Source of the DNA: Fischerella muscicola PCC 7414
GTDB lineage: Bacteria > Cyanobacteriota > Cyanobacteriia > Cyanobacteriales > Nostocaceae
Assembly: GCF_000317205.1 (NCBI RefSeq)
Contig: NZ_AJLK01000087.1
Coordinates: 83,351 to 147,350 of the forward strand
Length of the DNA: 64,000 nucleotides
Direction: 5' to 3'
Shown here: one piece after another, positions 17,890-26,685 of the stretch
Position numbering within the stretch: position 1 is the first letter of the stretch
Layout: each line of letters opens with the position of its first letter
Program-made: the position numbers and the translations under genes
Notes under the pieces: generated by a model
Databases searched by the model: none
Told to the model about the DNA's origin: nothing
Seen by the model: only the letters and a program-made list of their open reading frames with translations

Positions 17890-18281
17890 ATAACTAATGA
17901 ATTAACAGTAACATTTCTAGATATTTTGGAAAACTTCTCAATATAAAAAGACTGCTTTAATCTTTCAAACTGTCTATGACTGTAAAGGCAGGTTTTACAA
18001 CCTGCCCTTAATTAAAAGTTTTGTAGCAGTTTTGATAGCTAAATTAATATTTTAACCAAATAATAATCAATTATGTATTAGAAAACACAAAAAAATATAC
18101 TTTTTCAAGCATATTTCAGTGTGCCCTTAGGGAGCTAGTGTGATGTTAAGGTACTGCGATAGCTCTTTTATACCGGGCAAAGGCTTCTGTAAAGTAACGG
18201 TTGAAGTACCCCACTTGAGTGATGCAAGTTGATGCTTAAAAAATTACACTGTAATAAATACCGCTCCCAAGGAGTAGGAAT
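17890..18281. other. Divergent intergenic region
   Basis: Lies between two divergent genes. A clear hairpin GGCAGGTT (17987-17994) and AACCTGCC (17999-18006) is present but ends no visible gene. The last 20 bases carry the ribosome-binding site AAGGAG of the next gene. No small gene was recognised. Confidence 0.4.
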
Positions 18282-18776
18282 ATGCAATTGACAAGTGATA
18301 GCGGCAACATCATACCAGAAATAGCACAGCCCAAGCTAAATAAACCAGAGTTGCAATTAGGTTCCAATGGTGAAGCGGTGGAGGAGCTACAACAACTTTT
18401 AACTAATTTAGGTATTTATGCTGGTAAAATTGATGGCGTTTTTGAAGAAATTACACAAGAAAGCGTCAAACAATTTCAGCGCCAAGTTTTTTTGCCAGAA
18501 GATGGCATTGTTGACAATAACACTTGGCAAGCATTATACACAGGTGCGCCAGTGAATTTACCGGAATTGAAAAAAGGCAGTCAGGGAGAATTGGTGATGA
18601 AGGTGCAACGTATTCTGAAATCTACTCAAGACTATATAGGCTACGTTGACGGTGAGTTTGGAGCAATTACAGAGTCAGCCGTGCAAGGCTGGCAAGTACG
18701 TAATAATCTCCCTGACACCGGCATTATTGATGAAGCTACTTGGCGAACTTTAAGCCAAATTCCACAATATATGTAG
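18282..18776 (+). CDS. Peptidoglycan-binding protein (two PG_binding_1 domains)
   Basis: A 164-residue protein with two tandem peptidoglycan-binding domains: LQLGSNGEAVEELQQLLTNL...GVFEEITQESVKQFQ (about 25-70) and LKKGSQGELVMKVQRIL...GEFGAITESAVQGWQ (about 95-145). Each shows the conserved repeated helix pattern and WQ/WR end. No catalytic domain or signal peptide is seen, which is usual for short cyanobacterial members. Strong ribosome-binding site AAGGAGTAGGAAT before ATG. It probably attaches to cell wall, but export is not evident. Confidence 0.85.
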   Translation: MQLTSDSGNIIPEIAQPKLNKPELQLGSNGEAVEELQQLLTNLGIYAGKIDGVFEEITQESVKQFQRQVFLPEDGIVDNNTWQALYTGAPVNLPELKKGSQGELVMKVQRILKSTQDYIGYVDGEFGAITESAVQGWQVRNNLPDTGIIDEATWRTLSQIPQYM

Positions 18777-18817
18777 TTAGTGGTTGGTTGTTGGTTGTTG
18801 TTTGTTGTTTGTTGTAG

Positions 18818-18837
18818 AGACGTGCCATGGCACGTCT
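18818..18837. repeat. Perfect 20-bp palindrome AGACGTGCCATGGCACGTCT, copy 1
   Basis: A perfect palindrome flanked by GTAGAG and GTACAG. Identical copies occur at 36045, 38071 and 52268, always between genes. Likely a small dispersed repeat rather than an operator, since the neighbours are unrelated. Confidence 0.85.
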
Positions 18838-18909
18838 GTACAGTAGTTAGTGGTTATTCCCACACTCCCCACACTCCACCATCTCCCTTGTCTCCCTTGT
18901 CTTCCCATC

Positions 18910-19437
18910 CTATGATGAGGTGTTGGATTTTGGCAGTTGGGCAAATTTATCCTGGTAAATGTCGATTGCCATTTGGGGATCTTCACGACTAGCAAGCGAT
19001 CGCTTCACTTGACCTAAATAAAGTGGTATTGACACTCCTGGTTCCGGGTGTATGATTGTACGGGCACGAATAGTCAACTGGTTGTCACCAGGTTTACCCA
19101 AGCGACCATAAGAATATAAATCGCTGGCTGCTTGGCGTAAAGTTGCTTCTAATTGGGTGGGACTAATTTGAGGGGAGATAGCAATTACAGTTTGTGTTGA
19201 ACCATTATCGTAGACCAAATTGTACCGTACTGCTCCCGGAATGACTGTGCGTGTTAAAGGTGCTAAGGAGAGGGAAAATAAACCAGCTGTCAGCACCAGC
19301 ATAAAGCCTGTTGTACCCACTAGCCGAAAGCGCAGGCCCCATTTAAAAATAAAACCCAAAACTGTCAAAGCAGCAAAGACTAAAGTGGCAATACCTGACC
19401 ATTGGGCGTATTGGATAAAATCAGCTTGTGAGAACAT
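18910..19437 (-). CDS. ycf51: Ycf51 family protein
   Basis: A 175-residue protein with two N-terminal membrane helices (about 12-32 and 38-60) and a soluble C-terminal domain. It matches Ycf51, a family of cyanobacteria and some plastids. Function is unknown; location is probably the thylakoid or plasma membrane. It ends convergently against the peptidoglycan-binding gene. Confidence 0.85.
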   Translation of the reverse strand: MFSQADFIQYAQWSGIATLVFAALTVLGFIFKWGLRFRLVGTTGFMLVLTAGLFSLSLAPLTRTVIPGAVRYNLVYDNGSTQTVIAISPQISPTQLEATLRQAASDLYSYGRLGKPGDNQLTIRARTIIHPEPGVSIPLYLGQVKRSLASREDPQMAIDIYQDKFAQLPKSNTSS

Positions 19438-19606
19438 AGATATAACTTCAAAAACTAAGGTAGGAAATCTAAAAGCCTACTAGTTACACCCAGAAATTCT
19501 ACACAATTTCTGGGTGTTGCGTTTGTGGCAGAGTGGGATCGGGAGATGGGGAGTGTGGGGAGAAAATGACTAATGACAATTGACCATTGACTATTGACTA
19601 TTGACT

Positions 19607-20782
19607 ATGAACAGGTTGCATCTTTATCGACAGCAGTTTCCAGCTTTAGAGAATAAAACTTATTTTAACTACGGTGGTCAAGGTCCAATGCCCCAAGTGG
19701 CAATGGATGCGATTACTCAAGCTCAAATTTATATACAGGAAATCGGGCCTTTTGGTACTGAGGTAGGTCGTTGGATTGATGAGGAAATAAAAGCTATTAA
19801 AGTAGCGATCGCTGCTGAGTTACATGTACCTGCCGCAACGATTACAATTACTGAGGATGTCACCGTTGGTTGCAATATTGCTATGTGGGGTATCGACTGG
19901 AACTCAGGAGATCACCTGTTATTAACTGACTGTGAACATCCAGGTATTGTGGCCATAGCCCAAGAAATCGGACGCCGATTCGCGGTTGAAGTTACCATCT
20001 GTCCTTTGATGGCAACGTTAAATGAGGGTGATCCGGCGGCAGTTATTGCCCAACACTTACGCTCAAATACCCGCTTGCTAGTTTTAAGTCATATCCTCTG
20101 GAATACTGGTCAAGTTTTACCACTTGACAAAATATCCAGATTATGTATAGATAATCAAACTAGACTTTTAGTAGACGCTGCCCAGTCTGTTGGTTCATTG
20201 CCATTAAATTTAACTGAATTAGAGGTAGATTTTTATGCTTTTACTGGCCATAAGTGGTTGTGCGGTCCTGGCGGTGTGGGCGGTTTATACGTGCGACCCC
20301 AAGTGAGAGACATTTTAAAACCCACATTTATCGGTTGGCGTAGCATTATTACAGACAGTCAAGGTAAGCCTTTAGATTGGCATTCAGACGGAAGACGTTA
20401 TGAAGTTGCTACTTCTAATTATCCGCTTTACGCAGGCACCAGGCAAGCGATCGCCATTCATCAGCAATGGGGAACAGCACAAGAACGCTATGAGCAAATT
20501 TGTCATCACAGTGAATACCTATGGCGACGTTTAGCAGCGCTACCTAATGTGATTCCCTTGCGGACTTCTCCTCCTGAGAGTGGTTTAGTCTCGTTTCAAC
20601 TCACCCAAAAGACTCCCCAAGCCCATCGACAACTAGTAGAGTTCTTACAATCAAAAAAAATATTCACTCGTACAATTGCTGATCCAAGTTGTGTACGTGC
20701 TTGTGTCCACTACTTTACACTTGAGTGGGAAATAGACCAATTAATTGAAGGAATTGAGGAATGGTTAGTAGTTAGTAGTTAG
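19607..20782 (+). CDS. Class V aminotransferase-fold enzyme (cysteine/cystine lyase-like, C-DES type)
   Basis: A 391-residue PLP enzyme. The PLP lysine is in FTGHKWLCGPGGVGGLY, the cofactor aspartate in LLVDAAQSVG. It belongs to the NifS/isopenicillin-N epimerase superfamily. Cyanobacterial proteins of this size and pattern include the cystine lyase C-DES of Synechocystis, which releases sulfane sulfur from cystine and can feed Fe-S cluster assembly. That assignment is likely but not certain. The ATG at 19607 is preferred over an in-frame TTG two codons earlier. Confidence 0.82.
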   Translation: MNRLHLYRQQFPALENKTYFNYGGQGPMPQVAMDAITQAQIYIQEIGPFGTEVGRWIDEEIKAIKVAIAAELHVPAATITITEDVTVGCNIAMWGIDWNSGDHLLLTDCEHPGIVAIAQEIGRRFAVEVTICPLMATLNEGDPAAVIAQHLRSNTRLLVLSHILWNTGQVLPLDKISRLCIDNQTRLLVDAAQSVGSLPLNLTELEVDFYAFTGHKWLCGPGGVGGLYVRPQVRDILKPTFIGWRSIITDSQGKPLDWHSDGRRYEVATSNYPLYAGTRQAIAIHQQWGTAQERYEQICHHSEYLWRRLAALPNVIPLRTSPPESGLVSFQLTQKTPQAHRQLVEFLQSKKIFTRTIADPSCVRACVHYFTLEWEIDQLIEGIEEWLVVSS

Positions 20783-20867
20783 TGGTTGTTGGTTAGTAGT
20801 TAATTGGTTATTTACTACTCCACCCTTACAGAAAGCTGCTACGCGTCTATACACCCCTCACACTCCC

Positions 20868-20889
20868 AGACGCTTCAAACAGCGCGTCT
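20868..20889. repeat. Imperfect palindrome AGACGCTTCAAACAGCGCGTCT-type, copy 1
   Basis: A 22-bp inverted repeat followed by CTACAT. A second copy lies at 35910-35931 preceded by GTAG. It shares the flanks GTAGAG...CTCTAC with the other palindrome family, so the two may be variants of one element with different centres. The 5' part of this intergenic region also carries TTAGTGG repeats. Confidence 0.75.
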
Positions 20890-20957
20890 CTACATTACTC
20901 CCCCTACCTCCCCATCTCCCTTGTCCCTGATCCCAGATCCCCAATCCCCAATCCCCA

Positions 20958-22037
20958 ATGAAACGTCCCATCTTATACATAGCGATTACCAATCACGGTT
21001 TTGGCCATGCTACTCGCAGCGCAGCGGTTGCAGCCACTATCCAAAAGTTATGCCCAGACATCTTAGTAATTATTGCGTCAACTGCTCCACGGTGGTTACT
21101 AGAGTCTTACATTGCAGGTGATTTTATTCATCGTCCCCGTGGTTTTGATGTAGGTGTGGTGCAAAAAGATAGCTTGGCTATGGATAAAGCAACAACATTA
21201 GAAAAGTTGCTAAATATTAAAAAGAATCAAAACTCTATTATTGCTTCGGAAGTCGACTTTATTCGCCAAAATCGTGTGCAGCTGATTCTGGCAGATATTC
21301 CCTTTTTGGCGACAAAATTTGCCAAAGCTGCTGGTGTTCCCTGCTGGATGATGAGTAATTTCGGTTTTGATTTTATTTACCGAAGTTGGGGTAGTACCTT
21401 TAGTGAAATTGCTGATTGGATTAGTGATTGCTACAGTCAGTGCGATCGCTTGTTTCGTCTTCCTTTTTATGAACCAATGGAAGCATTCAGCAATATTACT
21501 GATGTTGGCTTAACAGGCGGTTCTCCCCATTACTCTGACGACCAAATTCGAGCCATTTGGGGGATTATTGCACCAAAAGAAAAAACTATCTTACTGACTT
21601 TTGGTGGTTTGGGTTTACAACAAATTCCTTACAACCATCTGCAAAAATTTCCAGACTGGCAATTTATTACTTTTGACCAATCGGCCCCAGACTTGCCCAA
21701 TATCATTAAAATTGATGATCATAAATACCGCCCTGTGGACTTTATGCCTATTTGTGGGCGAATTATTTCTAAGCCTGGTTTCAGTACTTTTTCCGAAGCC
21801 ACTCGCTTAGGTGTACCGATTGTATCTATTACCCGTGATGATTTTGCAGAAGCAGCCTTTCTGTTAACAGGAATTTCTCAGTACAATCAGCATCAAATCC
21901 TGACACCATCAGAATTTTTTGATAGTAATTGGGATTTCTTACTGCAACCACTCCAACAACCACTTTCTTCAGAACCCGTTGCCAAGGATGGTAATGAAGC
22001 CATTGCCCATGAAGTTTTAAGTTTTGTTGATGGTTGA
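20958..22037 (+). CDS. Glycosyltransferase of GT-B/MurG-like fold
   Basis: A 359-residue protein with a GT-B organisation. The N-terminal signature is ITNHGFGHATRSAAVA, typical of the MurG-like family also fused to sugar kinases in plants. The C-terminal nucleotide-sugar site contains KPGFSTFSEATRLGVPIVS. It should transfer a sugar from a nucleotide donor to an unknown acceptor. Cyanobacterial homologues are of unknown role. Its 3' end runs into TTGATGG repeats. Confidence 0.8.
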   Translation: MKRPILYIAITNHGFGHATRSAAVAATIQKLCPDILVIIASTAPRWLLESYIAGDFIHRPRGFDVGVVQKDSLAMDKATTLEKLLNIKKNQNSIIASEVDFIRQNRVQLILADIPFLATKFAKAAGVPCWMMSNFGFDFIYRSWGSTFSEIADWISDCYSQCDRLFRLPFYEPMEAFSNITDVGLTGGSPHYSDDQIRAIWGIIAPKEKTILLTFGGLGLQQIPYNHLQKFPDWQFITFDQSAPDLPNIIKIDDHKYRPVDFMPICGRIISKPGFSTFSEATRLGVPIVSITRDDFAEAAFLLTGISQYNQHQILTPSEFFDSNWDFLLQPLQQPLSSEPVAKDGNEAIAHEVLSFVDG

Positions 22038-22080
22038 TGGTTAATTGTTGATTGTTGATGGTTGATTGTTGATGGTTGTT
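22026..22080. repeat. Short tandem heptamer repeat (TTGATGG / TTGATTG)
   Basis: About seven units that include the last codons and stop of the glycosyltransferase gene, so the array overlaps coding sequence. Confidence 0.75.
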
Positions 22081-22145
22081 TGGAATAACTCACTACTAAC
22101 CACTAACCACTAACCACGAACAAATAACCAATTAATATTAAAAAT

Positions 22146-22177
22146 CCTCTGCCCTGAAAGAGCGGAGGAGTTTTATT
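22146..22177 (+). terminator. Intrinsic terminator after the glycosyltransferase
   Basis: CCTCTGC (22146-22152) and GCGGAGG (22162-22168) pair with one G-T, followed by AGTTTTATT. The rest of the 22178-22440 gap holds no recognised gene. Confidence 0.6.
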
Positions 22178-22440
22178 CGTAGATGTCCCTGATGAATCTG
22201 TTGATGCCAAAAGTGAGCAGAACCACTCACTAATTACCCTCAGTTTAACTAGGGAACAACCACAGAACAACCGTAATTTCCACTAGTATGTAACAATGCA
22301 CAGATACTTAATAAGTAATTACCGTATTCATGTGCAGTTTCTAAAAGTCTTTAATCAGAACTTGAGGAAAATTATGAATGATAAATTAGAGTCAGGAGAT
22401 TATTGTTCCTCTAGTACAAGCCGAGAATTAATAATTTTAG

Positions 22441-22854
22441 ATGGCTCACTATCAAAAGTTGCTCAGAATTTCTACCACCGGCAAATCTTTGCACAACATC
22501 ACCGCCAAAATTGAAGCCATAGTCGCAGAGTCAGGAGTTGAAACGGGACTTTGCACTTTGTTTTTGCGCCATACTTCTGCCAGTTTGCTAATTCAAGAAA
22601 ACGCTGACCCAGATGTACTCAGAGATTTAGCAAATTTTATGGCGAAACTCGTGCCAGAATCAGCTCAGTATATCCACGATACTGAAGGTCCAGACGATAT
22701 GCCAGCACATATACGTACTGCCCTCACTCACACATCAGAAACTATCCCTATTAACAGAGGCCACTTAGTTTTGGGAACTTGGCAAGGAATTTATATTTGG
22801 GAACATCGCCAACATAGTCATAATAGAGAATTAGTAGTTCATATTTCTGGGTAG
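22441..22854 (+). CDS. YjbQ/UPF0047 family (secondary thiamine-phosphate synthase type)
   Basis: A 137-residue protein of the YjbQ family, with the conserved TGLCTLFLRHTSASLLIQEN segment, DPDVLRDL and the C-terminal HLVLGTWQGIYIWEH. Members form trimers and bind a metal with conserved histidines; some show weak thiamine-phosphate synthase activity, so the family name is a provisional function. The stop is followed by GGTGATGG repeats. Confidence 0.9.
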   Translation: MAHYQKLLRISTTGKSLHNITAKIEAIVAESGVETGLCTLFLRHTSASLLIQENADPDVLRDLANFMAKLVPESAQYIHDTEGPDDMPAHIRTALTHTSETIPINRGHLVLGTWQGIYIWEHRQHSHNRELVVHISG

Positions 22855-22932
22855 CTAAGTGGGGAGATGGGGTGATGGGGTGATGGGGTGATGGGGGAGT
22901 ATGAGGAGTGTGAGGAGAATAAATAGTAACTT

Positions 22933-22994
22933 TTGACCAATGACCATTGACCATTGACCATTGACCATTGACCATTGACCATTGATCATTGACA
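22933..22994. repeat. Heptamer tandem array ACCATTG, about eight units
   Basis: Near-perfect head-to-tail copies of the 7-mer end only one base before the start codon of the Nif3-like gene. The array replaces any ribosome-binding site. Confidence 0.9.
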
Positions 22995-22995
22995 A

Positions 22996-23799
22996 ATGAA
23001 AATCGCTGATTTAATAGCTTGGTTTGAAGAATGGGCAAATCCAGCTTGGCAAGAAAGCTGGGATAATTGTGGTTGGCAGATTGAACCGGGTGTGTTACAG
23101 GAACAAGCAAGGGTTCTAGTTTGTCTGACGCCGACTTTGGCGGTGATGGAGGAAGCGATCGCCTATCAAAAAGCTGGTATCTCTGTAAATCTAATTTTTG
23201 CCCACCACCCCCTCATCTTTAATCCGCCAAAGTCTTTGTGCAGTGGGAACCCCATTGCGGAAATGGCGCGGTTAGCTTTTACCCACAATATTGGTATTTA
23301 CACTGCCCACACTAATTTTGATCAAGTTCAAGATGGTACTGCTGATGTTTTGGCGCAAATCTTGGAACTTGAACAAGTTTCTCCCATAGTACCCACACAA
23401 GCTGGTTTAGGTTACGGGCGTGTTGGTGTTTTGCAACCTGCTTTAGTATTGCAGGATTTACTAACAACAATTCAATCTCGGCTAAACCCTCCCTCTCTGA
23501 TTGTTTCTCCCACTGTAGATTTGCAGCAAAAAATTGACAAAGTAGCAGTCTTGGGGGGTTCGGGAGCAAGTTTTATATCGGCGGTAGTCAAAACTGGCGC
23601 TCAAGTCTATCTAACTTCTGATTGTAAGTTTCATCAGTTTCAAGAAAGTCGCGATCGCGGTCTAATTTTAGTTGATGCTGGTCATTATGCTACCGAACGT
23701 CCTGCTTGCGATCGTCTGGTGCATAAGTTCCGTAACTTAAATCTTGATTGGGTACAGTTAAGCCAACAAGATGAGGATTTCCGCTTGTTTGTTCATTAA
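22996..23799 (+). CDS. Nif3-like dinuclear metal-centre protein (YbgI/DUF34)
   Basis: A 267-residue member of the Nif3/YbgI family, which form hexameric toroids with a two-metal site. Conserved segments: NLIFAHHPLIF (metal-binding histidines), YTAHTNFDQ and the C-terminal LVDAGHYATER (His and Glu ligands). Biochemical role is uncertain; GTP cyclohydrolase I type 2 annotations for this family are not well supported. The ATG directly follows a heptamer repeat, with no visible ribosome-binding site. Confidence 0.88.
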   Translation: MKIADLIAWFEEWANPAWQESWDNCGWQIEPGVLQEQARVLVCLTPTLAVMEEAIAYQKAGISVNLIFAHHPLIFNPPKSLCSGNPIAEMARLAFTHNIGIYTAHTNFDQVQDGTADVLAQILELEQVSPIVPTQAGLGYGRVGVLQPALVLQDLLTTIQSRLNPPSLIVSPTVDLQQKIDKVAVLGGSGASFISAVVKTGAQVYLTSDCKFHQFQESRDRGLILVDAGHYATERPACDRLVHKFRNLNLDWVQLSQQDEDFRLFVH

Positions 23800-23977
23800 A
23801 TTACGTATAATTTTATCTGCAAAAATTTATTTATTTTACAAATATATTGTAATGTAGAGAAAATTAAAGTGCTGAATACAAACTCTTAAAACTAGTTTGA
23901 CCAACCATTCCGAGCAGGGTACAAGAAAGCGGTATAGACCATGATAAATCCAAAATCCTGTTAGCGGATGACGATTG

Positions 23978-26158
23978 CTACTTTAAATAAATCAACAAAT
24001 TCAAGCCTGGAATAGTACGAGATAATGTCCACAACAATAGAGTGATGTAAAGTATTCCCAGGCTCCACTGATACCAAGCTAATGTAGAGATGATACCGGG
24101 GAGGTGTTTATCTCGTAAGCGAATGTCATTAAAGCCTAATCTCAGCAGATTGTTGAGGCTAAAGTCATAGTAGTTAAGCCAATTCCAACGCCTATCCCAT
24201 AATAATGGCATGTAGCGATCGCGAAATACTTCATACCTGGGAATCACTGGTAAGCGTCCAATTAGCAATCGTAACTGTCGCATACTTCCATCTTCTGTGA
24301 AATAGGAAGTGTCCATTAAGTCGTGATAGCGACCTTGGCGATATAGTCGCAATAATAAAATCACTGGTACAGGAATAATGATGATCACAACACATGCGAG
24401 TGTCAACCAAGGTTGTTCAGCACTGCGAAAAATGGCAAACAATCCAAACAGTGTTAAGGCACTAAAACTTGTCAACATCCATATACTTTCGTAAATTGTG
24501 GGAATAATGGCGCTAGGATACAGACGACGCAGCCGATCCATCAGCCAAAATAACAAGCCAAAATAGGCGATCGCAATAGTTCCCACACCAAACACTAGGC
24601 GAAAATCTGTACCGTAACCCGAAAGTAGCAATAGTAAACTCAAGGTTAGCCAATTCCAAGCTAACAGTAACCATCCACCCAAAAACAAAGGTTCACCAAC
24701 GACGATTTGTGTGCTGAGTTTGGTGTAAGTTTCTAAATCAATATCTGCAAGCGAAAGTAATTCGCTAGTATTGCGAAACGGTTTGCTCAGTCGGCGATGG
24801 ATGATGGCTTCTGCTTGAGTTGCAGAGAAACCCAGGTTAATTAAACTTTTTTCTGAGGCGTCATTAATATTGATACCAACCAAACGACGGCTTAATTCTG
24901 CCAGGCGCAGTTGCTGTTTTGTATACTCCAATTGATTAGCATCAGCTATTTGCTGCAACTGCCGGAAATTTTGTCCCAAATTTCGCAAGACGTTTTGATT
25001 GCCTTGTAATGTAGCTACAACTAGTTTTTGACCAATTTGACCAGAGTTTCCGAAAATTTTAGCTTGGTTCGAGTTAAAAGCTAGCCCGGATACATCTAAA
25101 AAAGCAGTTTTAGCAAATCCCGCATCACTAAAATCAGCCTGGTTGAGAATGCTAGCACCGCGCAAATTCACAGTTTGATGAAATTGTGCCTCTCGAAAAG
25201 TGACAGCTTGCTCAAAAGTCGCTTCCCCTAAAAATAGAAACTCATGGAAAATATTTTTGGTAAACTGTGCGGAATTAATAAAACGTACCCCAGAAAAATC
25301 TGCATTGCCTTGCCACTGAGCGCGATTAAATTTTGCCAAAAGTTTAAAATTGGCTTGGTTAAAGTTGGCGGTGTCTGCAAAAAAGCTTTCCTGAAAATAT
25401 GCGTTTTCCTGAAATTGCGTCTGCTTAAAATTAGCCTTGTCAAAAAAAATACTACTTTGCCATTGACTTTCACGCCGAAAAGTCGCATTGGCAAAGCTAG
25501 CAGAACGACTAAACCGTGTTTCTTGCCAATTAGCTTGTTGGTTAAAAATTGCACCCTGGGCATTGACAGATTGGAGAAAAAATGTACTGGCAAACTGTAC
25601 TGTGCCAGTAAAATGAGTTTTTTCTAAAACCAATGACCCACGGAAAACACTGATGTCACTAGCAGCAGCTGGAGTTGTTAAAAGCGATCGACAATCTTTA
25701 GAATTCGGTAAAGCAACAGTCAGTGATTGTAAGCAAACTAACCGTAAACGTTCGAGTTGTTCTTGTTCAGCAGCAGTAAAAATTGGAGCGATCGCTTGTG
25801 CGTAAAGAGGGGTTCTTAAACCCAAATCACTACCAATAAAATCCCCTTGAATCAAAGAATTACTCAAATCCAACCCCAAAGGTTTAGAACCAGTTTTTTG
25901 TAATTCTTTGCGCAGCATTTGGTAAAAATCATCACGAAAAACAGCATTTTCTGGTCGTAGATCAATCACCATTTGCCGTAAATCTACTGATAGACTACCT
26001 TCCCGAACAGTAGGTGTACGCAATCTTTCCTGCAACAATTCTAAAGTTAAGGGTGTCCGTTCTGCTTGGGCAAAAGCAGGTAGGGGAAATAAAAACAGCA
26101 ACAACATCAACAAACTAATCAAAGCCAGGCAAAACTTAATCATGTTTCGGCTTTGCAT
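23978..26158 (-). CDS. Pentapeptide-repeat membrane protein with helix-hairpin-helix segment
   Basis: From the start at 26158 (an alternative ATG is at 26143) the protein has 726 residues. A signal sequence (LISLLMLLLFLFPLPAFA) is followed by a soluble part rich in pentapeptide units such as ANFNQ and ADFSD (about 190-360). A helix-hairpin-helix-like segment follows (INDASEKSLINLGFSATQAE), then five or so membrane helices to the end. Function is unknown; cyanobacteria encode many such proteins. A longer in-frame reading begins MNRKDAKHAKKEF, which is a common dispersed repeat and not a real N-terminus. Confidence 0.75.
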   Translation of the reverse strand: MQSRNMIKFCLALISLLMLLLFLFPLPAFAQAERTPLTLELLQERLRTPTVREGSLSVDLRQMVIDLRPENAVFRDDFYQMLRKELQKTGSKPLGLDLSNSLIQGDFIGSDLGLRTPLYAQAIAPIFTAAEQEQLERLRLVCLQSLTVALPNSKDCRSLLTTPAAASDISVFRGSLVLEKTHFTGTVQFASTFFLQSVNAQGAIFNQQANWQETRFSRSASFANATFRRESQWQSSIFFDKANFKQTQFQENAYFQESFFADTANFNQANFKLLAKFNRAQWQGNADFSGVRFINSAQFTKNIFHEFLFLGEATFEQAVTFREAQFHQTVNLRGASILNQADFSDAGFAKTAFLDVSGLAFNSNQAKIFGNSGQIGQKLVVATLQGNQNVLRNLGQNFRQLQQIADANQLEYTKQQLRLAELSRRLVGININDASEKSLINLGFSATQAEAIIHRRLSKPFRNTSELLSLADIDLETYTKLSTQIVVGEPLFLGGWLLLAWNWLTLSLLLLLSGYGTDFRLVFGVGTIAIAYFGLLFWLMDRLRRLYPSAIIPTIYESIWMLTSFSALTLFGLFAIFRSAEQPWLTLACVVIIIIPVPVILLLRLYRQGRYHDLMDTSYFTEDGSMRQLRLLIGRLPVIPRYEVFRDRYMPLLWDRRWNWLNYYDFSLNNLLRLGFNDIRLRDKHLPGIISTLAWYQWSLGILYITLLLWTLSRTIPGLNLLIYLK

Positions 26159-26390
26159 ATTTGTAGAATCATCTTCTGTTCTCTTTCTACCAGAAAATTC
26201 CTTCTTCGCGTGCTTCGCGTCTTTGCGGTTCATTACATAACAAAAATCGTCAGACAAAATTATCTGACGATTTAGCCCATATCAAAACTAATTAATCAAC
26301 CAAAATTTTCAATGCTTCTTTCAGCAGCAACCGAACTCGATATAACTCAAAAAGCTTTTCCTGATAAAATTGCCATTCCTCATCCTTTAG
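26159..26390. other. Intergenic region with a dispersed repeat and a possible old coding tail
   Basis: About 26190-26235 is the widespread CGCGTGCTTCGCGTCTTTGC-type repeat. At 26292-26390, directly after the stop of the next gene, its frame stays open for 32 codons (LKDEEWQFYQEKLFEL..., to a TAA). Confidence 0.5.
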
Positions 26391-26645
26391 CTACTCTTCA
26401 TTTTGAGTCGCACGAATCAAAGCAAATTGGCTATCTATTGGTTCACCAATCAGATCAAGCATGTACTTGAGATAAAATACAACATTATTTCCAGGCGATC
26501 GCAATCCCACTCCATCACGCATTTGATCTATGGCGCGATACGGAAATCTCAACAGAACATTTATCCAGCTTTCTGCTTGCTCATGATTAGCCAAGAAATT
26601 TATTTCTTGGCGAGTTAGGGTGCGCTTTACAATTTTGCCAAACAT
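26391..26645 (-). CDS. Small protein of unknown function, divergent from the zinc-type operon
   Basis: 84 residues from ATG 26645: MFGKIVKRTLTRQEINFLAN, then AESWINVLLRFPYRAID and a C-terminal ATQNEE. It is largely helical and charged, with no signal peptide or metal motif. The family is not recognised. Its start codon abuts the Zur-type palindrome shared with the FAD oxidoreductase gene, so it is probably controlled by the same repressor. After the TAG stop, the frame continues open for 32 codons, so the protein may once have been longer. Confidence 0.65.
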   Translation of the reverse strand: MFGKIVKRTLTRQEINFLANHEQAESWINVLLRFPYRAIDQMRDGVGLRSPGNNVVFYLKYMLDLIGEPIDSQFALIRATQNEE

Positions 26646-26674
26646 ATGATTATGATAATTATTATCGCTATCAT
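26646..26674. promoter_or_regulatory. Zur/Fur-type operator palindrome between divergent genes
   Basis: The core TGATAATTATTATCG (26653-26667) matches the described cyanobacterial Zur box TGATAATNATTATCA in 14 of 15 positions. It sits inside a perfect interrupted palindrome, ATGAT-TAT-GATAAT-T-ATTATC-GCT-ATCAT. It fills nearly the whole gap between the two start codons (26645 and 26686). The downstream genes (non-zinc HemB, COG0523 GTPase) favour Zur over Fur. Confidence 0.8.
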
Positions 26675-26685
26675 GGCTAACACAG

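Noticed and set aside
17987..18006. Strong hairpin as terminator
   Set aside because: No gene on either strand ends near it; it lies in a divergent promoter region.
20804..21121. 105-residue forward frame upstream of the MurG-like gene
   Set aside because: It consists of repeat DNA plus an out-of-frame reading of the glycosyltransferase start.
26159..26257. Extended N-terminus MNRKDAKHAKKEF for the pentapeptide protein
   Set aside because: It is a widely dispersed DNA repeat read as protein, and it would hide the signal peptide.
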